DNA of 64,000 bases, taken from an uncultured Sulfitobacter sp. Its GTDB lineage: Bacteria; Pseudomonadota; Alphaproteobacteria; Rhodobacterales; Rhodobacteraceae. This document shows positions 63,317-64,000 of this stretch, one piece after another; position 1 is the first letter of the stretch; the number at the start of each line of letters is the position of its first letter. Under the pieces are notes generated by a model that did not search any database, was not told where the DNA came from, and was given only the letters and a program-made list of their open reading frames with translations. The stretch covers positions 29,212 to 93,211 of the forward strand of contig CALFWM010000053.1 in assembly GCA_937928635.1 (NCBI GenBank), in the 5' to 3' direction. The translations under genes were made by a program, and so were the position numbers.

Positions 63317-64000
63317 ACCGCCTGGCCCAAGGCGTGTTGTAACGACTGGTCTTGAATCGCTTGGTATATGGTGAATTCATCTGCAGGTTGTGTACCCAAA
63401 ACGGCGACAAATTGCATGCGACTGGATTGGGTCATTTTCGCTTTTGACGTTTCATCCCCGAGATTCGATTGAAATATCCCAGCGGCACTGACAGGCAAAA
63501 AATCTTCGTAGATAATTGGTGAAATCTCAACTGTGCCGCGATCCAACATGTCTGCAAGATCACCAGACGTATCACCCACAGCTTTGTAACGGACATATGC
63601 AAGGCCATCGTCATGCAGGTCGCGCCAATCATCAGGGAAGGCCGTGAAGGTTTTGTTGAGCTCGGCGATATAGTCCATGCTGTTGCTACCATCGGGGTTT
63701 GGTAAAATTTTGGCACGTGTTTCGGCCAGCAGCTGATCATAAAGCGCGCGACCTTTTGGCGTTAAGGCAACGCCGCGTTCCTCAATCTCGCCAAACCTGG
63801 CGGTGTGGTTGCCAACATTCTGCGCACCTACAAAACGCACTTTTTCTTCCAATGCTTTAAAGCTGGTTTGGCGCAATAAGATCGGACATGCCCGTTTGGG
63901 CGGGCCTTCGACAATCGCTTTTGTCGAAAGACCATAATCGATCATCCCTTGTTGAGCCGCATCAATATCAAGCGTGCGCGGCGTCAGATGATTGATGTGT
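63313..64000 (-). CDS. hglS: 2-oxoadipate dioxygenase/decarboxylase HglS (DUF1338), 5' end cut by window
   Basis: A non-haem iron enzyme of lysine catabolism that converts 2-oxoadipate to D-2-hydroxyglutarate. Only the C-terminal ~228 residues are in the window and the frame is open to base 64000. HINHLTPRTLDID (just inside the edge) contains an iron-ligand His, and YEDFLPVSAAGIFQSNL carries the ligand Glu of this family. The internal ATG at 63945 is not the start. Its stop overlaps the start of the broken FAD dehydrogenase. The visible part shows no lesion. Confidence 0.88.
   Translation of the reverse strand, partial: HINHLTPRTLDIDAAQQGMIDYGLSTKAIVEGPPKRACPILLRQTSFKALEEKVRFVGAQNVGNHTARFGEIEERGVALTPKGRALYDQLLAETRAKILPNPDGSNSMDYIAELNKTFTAFPDDWRDLHDDGLAYVRYKAVGDTSGDLADMLDRGTVEISPIIYEDFLPVSAAGIFQSNLGDETSKAKMTQSSRMQFVAVLGTQPADEFTIYQAIQDQSLQHALGQAV

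Noticed and set aside
1..64000. CRISPR arrays, tRNA or rRNA genes, insertion sequences, prophage
   Set aside because: No regularly spaced repeats, cloverleaf candidates, transposase or phage genes were seen; the gaps are short and accounted for.

Overview
The window looks like a chromosomal stretch of an alphaproteobacterium of the Rhodobacteraceae, most likely the marine Roseobacter group. The evidence is the gene content: a membrane urate oxidase with a PuuE-UraD fusion, phnM beside a DUF1045 protein, a paaJ-ABCDE-Z-PaaX cluster, and a GT14/DUF5928-type glycosyltransferase next to a NodH-like sulfotransferase. Gene density is high, many genes overlap by ATGA or TGATG, and I found no tRNA, rRNA, phage, insertion sequence or CRISPR. 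The genus cannot be fixed from sequence reading alone.

Layout. (1) 1-3889: urate degradation (partial PuuE-UraD fusion, HIU hydrolase, LysR regulator, PuuD). (2) 3991-5793: a cyclooxygenase-like haem peroxidase. (3) 5790-23420: a myo-inositol-type catabolic island with an ABC importer (ATPase, permease, binding protein), a LacI regulator, three Gfo/Idh/MocA dehydrogenases, iolE, and an operon iolD-Fe/2OG dioxygenase-iolC-iolB-iolJ-iolG-dehydratase. A second pair follows, a 3-hydroxyisobutyrate dehydrogenase-like protein and a TIM-barrel isomerase. Two identical 18-bp palindromes tie the importer, the regulator and the iolD promoter into one regulon. (4) 23427-31331: a short-chain dehydrogenase, a MarR regulator and an operon of oxygenase reductase, Rieske oxygenase alpha and beta, an acyl-CoA ligase and an old-yellow-enzyme-type oxidoreductase, probably one catabolic route for an unknown acid. 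(5) 31386-37081: sugar kinase, phosphonate genes (PhnF-like, DUF1045, PhnM), hemE and hemF. (6) 37440-45885: a PAS-only protein and the aerobic phenylacetate cluster. (7) 45941-50716: RNase D-like exonuclease, KdsD, LptC, LptA, LptB, HPF, PtsN (cell-envelope housekeeping). (8) 50738-61920: a surface-polysaccharide locus with sulfotransferase, four glycosyltransferases, GalE, GalU, KdsB, CysQ and an ABC-2 permease. (9) 61984-64000: a broken FAD-linked dehydrogenase behind a partial 2-oxoadipate dioxygenase (HglS).

How the parts work together. Urate is oxidised by PuuD, then passes through HIU hydrolase, OHCU decarboxylase and allantoinase. Inositol isomers are imported, oxidised by IolG-type enzymes, dehydrated by IolE, ring-opened by IolD, isomerised by IolB, phosphorylated by IolC and cleaved by IolJ. 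IolA is not in the window. Phenylacetyl-CoA is epoxidised by PaaABCDE, ring-opened by PaaZ and thiolysed by PaaJ; paaG, F, H and K must lie elsewhere. KdsD and KdsB make CMP-Kdo, LptABC moves lipopolysaccharide, and CysQ removes the PAP left by sulfotransferases.

The observations most worth a second look are the COX-like peroxidase with Asp at the distal-His position, the Fe/2OG dioxygenase inside the iol operon, the doubly broken dehydrogenase beside hglS, the Rieske/CoA-ligase/OYE operon, a run of hairpins (one with a GAAA tetraloop) at 21516-21629, and a hairpin that would hide the paaJ ribosome-binding site.
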